From: Utricularia gibba
Lineage: Eukaryota; Streptophyta; Magnoliopsida; Lamiales; Lentibulariaceae
Direction of reading: 5' to 3'
DNA: 23,077 bases
Assembly: GCA_002189035.1 (NCBI GenBank)
Contig: NEEC01000491.1
Span: 1-23,077 of the forward strand
Both the position numbers and the translations under genes were made by a program. Below, one piece after another: positions 23,005 through 23,077 of this stretch (its first letter is position 1; each line of letters opens with the position of its first letter). The notes under the pieces are model-generated. The model did no database searches. It saw only the letters and a list, made by a program, of their open reading frames with translations, and was not told the origin of the DNA.

Positions 23005-23077
23005 AGAGCTTGTTCAGAGATCGCCTCGAAAACCCATACTTCACGTCATCCAATAAAACGCAGATGTTTTGCAAGGC
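23005..23077. repeat. Partial final monomer (M68), truncated by the window edge
   Basis: The first 73 bases of a copy are present, with the T, aagg-type states at the first diagnostic columns. The sequence stops in the middle of the unit without any change of character, so the array continues to the right. Confidence 0.95.

Larger units (their letters stand above)
1..23077. repeat. Satellite DNA array, ~346-bp monomer, 67 full copies plus a partial
   Basis: The window is a continuous head-to-tail array. I anchored each copy on the word agagcttgttcagag. Anchors fall at 1, 341, 681, 1026, 1369, 1714, 2058, 2399, 2743, 3090, 3436, 3780, 4121, 4464, 4806, 5152, 5496, 5832, 6177, 6521, 6868, 7213, 7555, 7900, 8246, 8590, 8931, 9278, 9622, 9967, 10311, 10655, 11000, 11343, 11687, 12031, 12374, 12717, 13061, 13405, 13752, 14093, 14438, 14782, 15120, 15466, 15808 (first base missing), 16150, 16497, 16842, 17188, 17532, 17874, 18216, 18559, 18903, 19246, 19587, 19927, 20262, 20605, 20950, 21293, 21636, 21977, 22319, 22660 and 23005. 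Copy-to-copy differences are mostly one-base indels and a few recurrent substitutions, so identity is very high. There is no inversion, no foreign insertion and no unique flank. The monomer start is arbitrary. A eukaryotic heterochromatic satellite is the natural reading; I do not recognise the family or species. Confidence 0.97.

Noticed and set aside
1-23077. CRISPR array or bacterial repeat cassette
   Set aside because: The repeat is ~345 bp with no unique spacers between copies and no associated genes.
1-23077. Ribosomal spacer subrepeats, snRNA or histone gene cluster
   Set aside because: No rRNA, snRNA or histone sequence is recognisable in the unit. A ribosomal intergenic-spacer origin cannot be excluded without flanking sequence but has no positive support.
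1-23077. Transposon-derived tandem array
   Set aside because: I see no terminal inverted repeats, target-site duplications, transposase or reverse-transcriptase remnants within the unit; the short inverted words (ctcg...cgag, tcgcga) are too small to mean anything.
1-23077. A novel gene-based system hidden in the array
   Set aside because: Every base of the window is accounted for by copies of one monomer, so there is no room for cargo. The interest lies in the organisation of the array.

Overview
The whole 23,077-base window is one uninterrupted head-to-tail tandem satellite. The unit is about 346 bp (67 complete copies, lengths 335 to 347 bp, mean 343.3 bp, plus a final 73-base partial copy). 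All copies are in the same orientation, nothing is inserted between them, and neither array end is in the window. I see no protein-coding gene, RNA gene, mobile element, CRISPR array or unique sequence. The many open frames of 60 to 164 codons on both strands are by-products of an in-phase repeat: 345 is divisible by 3, so the same peptides recur in every copy and break at every one-base indel.

A long, pure array of a roughly two-nucleosome-length unit is typical of eukaryotic centromeric, pericentromeric or subtelomeric heterochromatin. I cannot name the organism. The unit is about 52% GC with 31 CpG per 346 bp (observed/expected about 1.3). That argues against a heavily CpG-methylated, mutating locus such as a typical vertebrate satellite, and fits a lineage with little methylation (for example many insects) or a very recently homogenised array.

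Layout, numbering monomers M1 to M68 from the left: M1-M19 (1-6520) follow a five-monomer higher-order period of about 1.72 kb. M20 (6521-6867) is a junction monomer. M21-M36 (6868-12373) follow a four-monomer period of 1374-1378 bp. M37-M67 (12374-23004) are made of the same monomer types in an irregular order (spacings of 3, 4 and 5 monomers). M68 (23005-23077) is cut by the window edge. The evidence is a small set of diagnostic columns scored by eye in every monomer.

Differences between copies concentrate in two patches of the unit (about positions 44-105 and 330-346); the rest is nearly invariant. Most diagnostic columns show three states: base X, base Y, or no base. In a few places both bases appear. 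This pattern of dropped or doubled alleles suggests that part of the apparent indel variation comes from consensus calling over mixed repeat reads, so single-base gaps should not be trusted until raw reads are examined.
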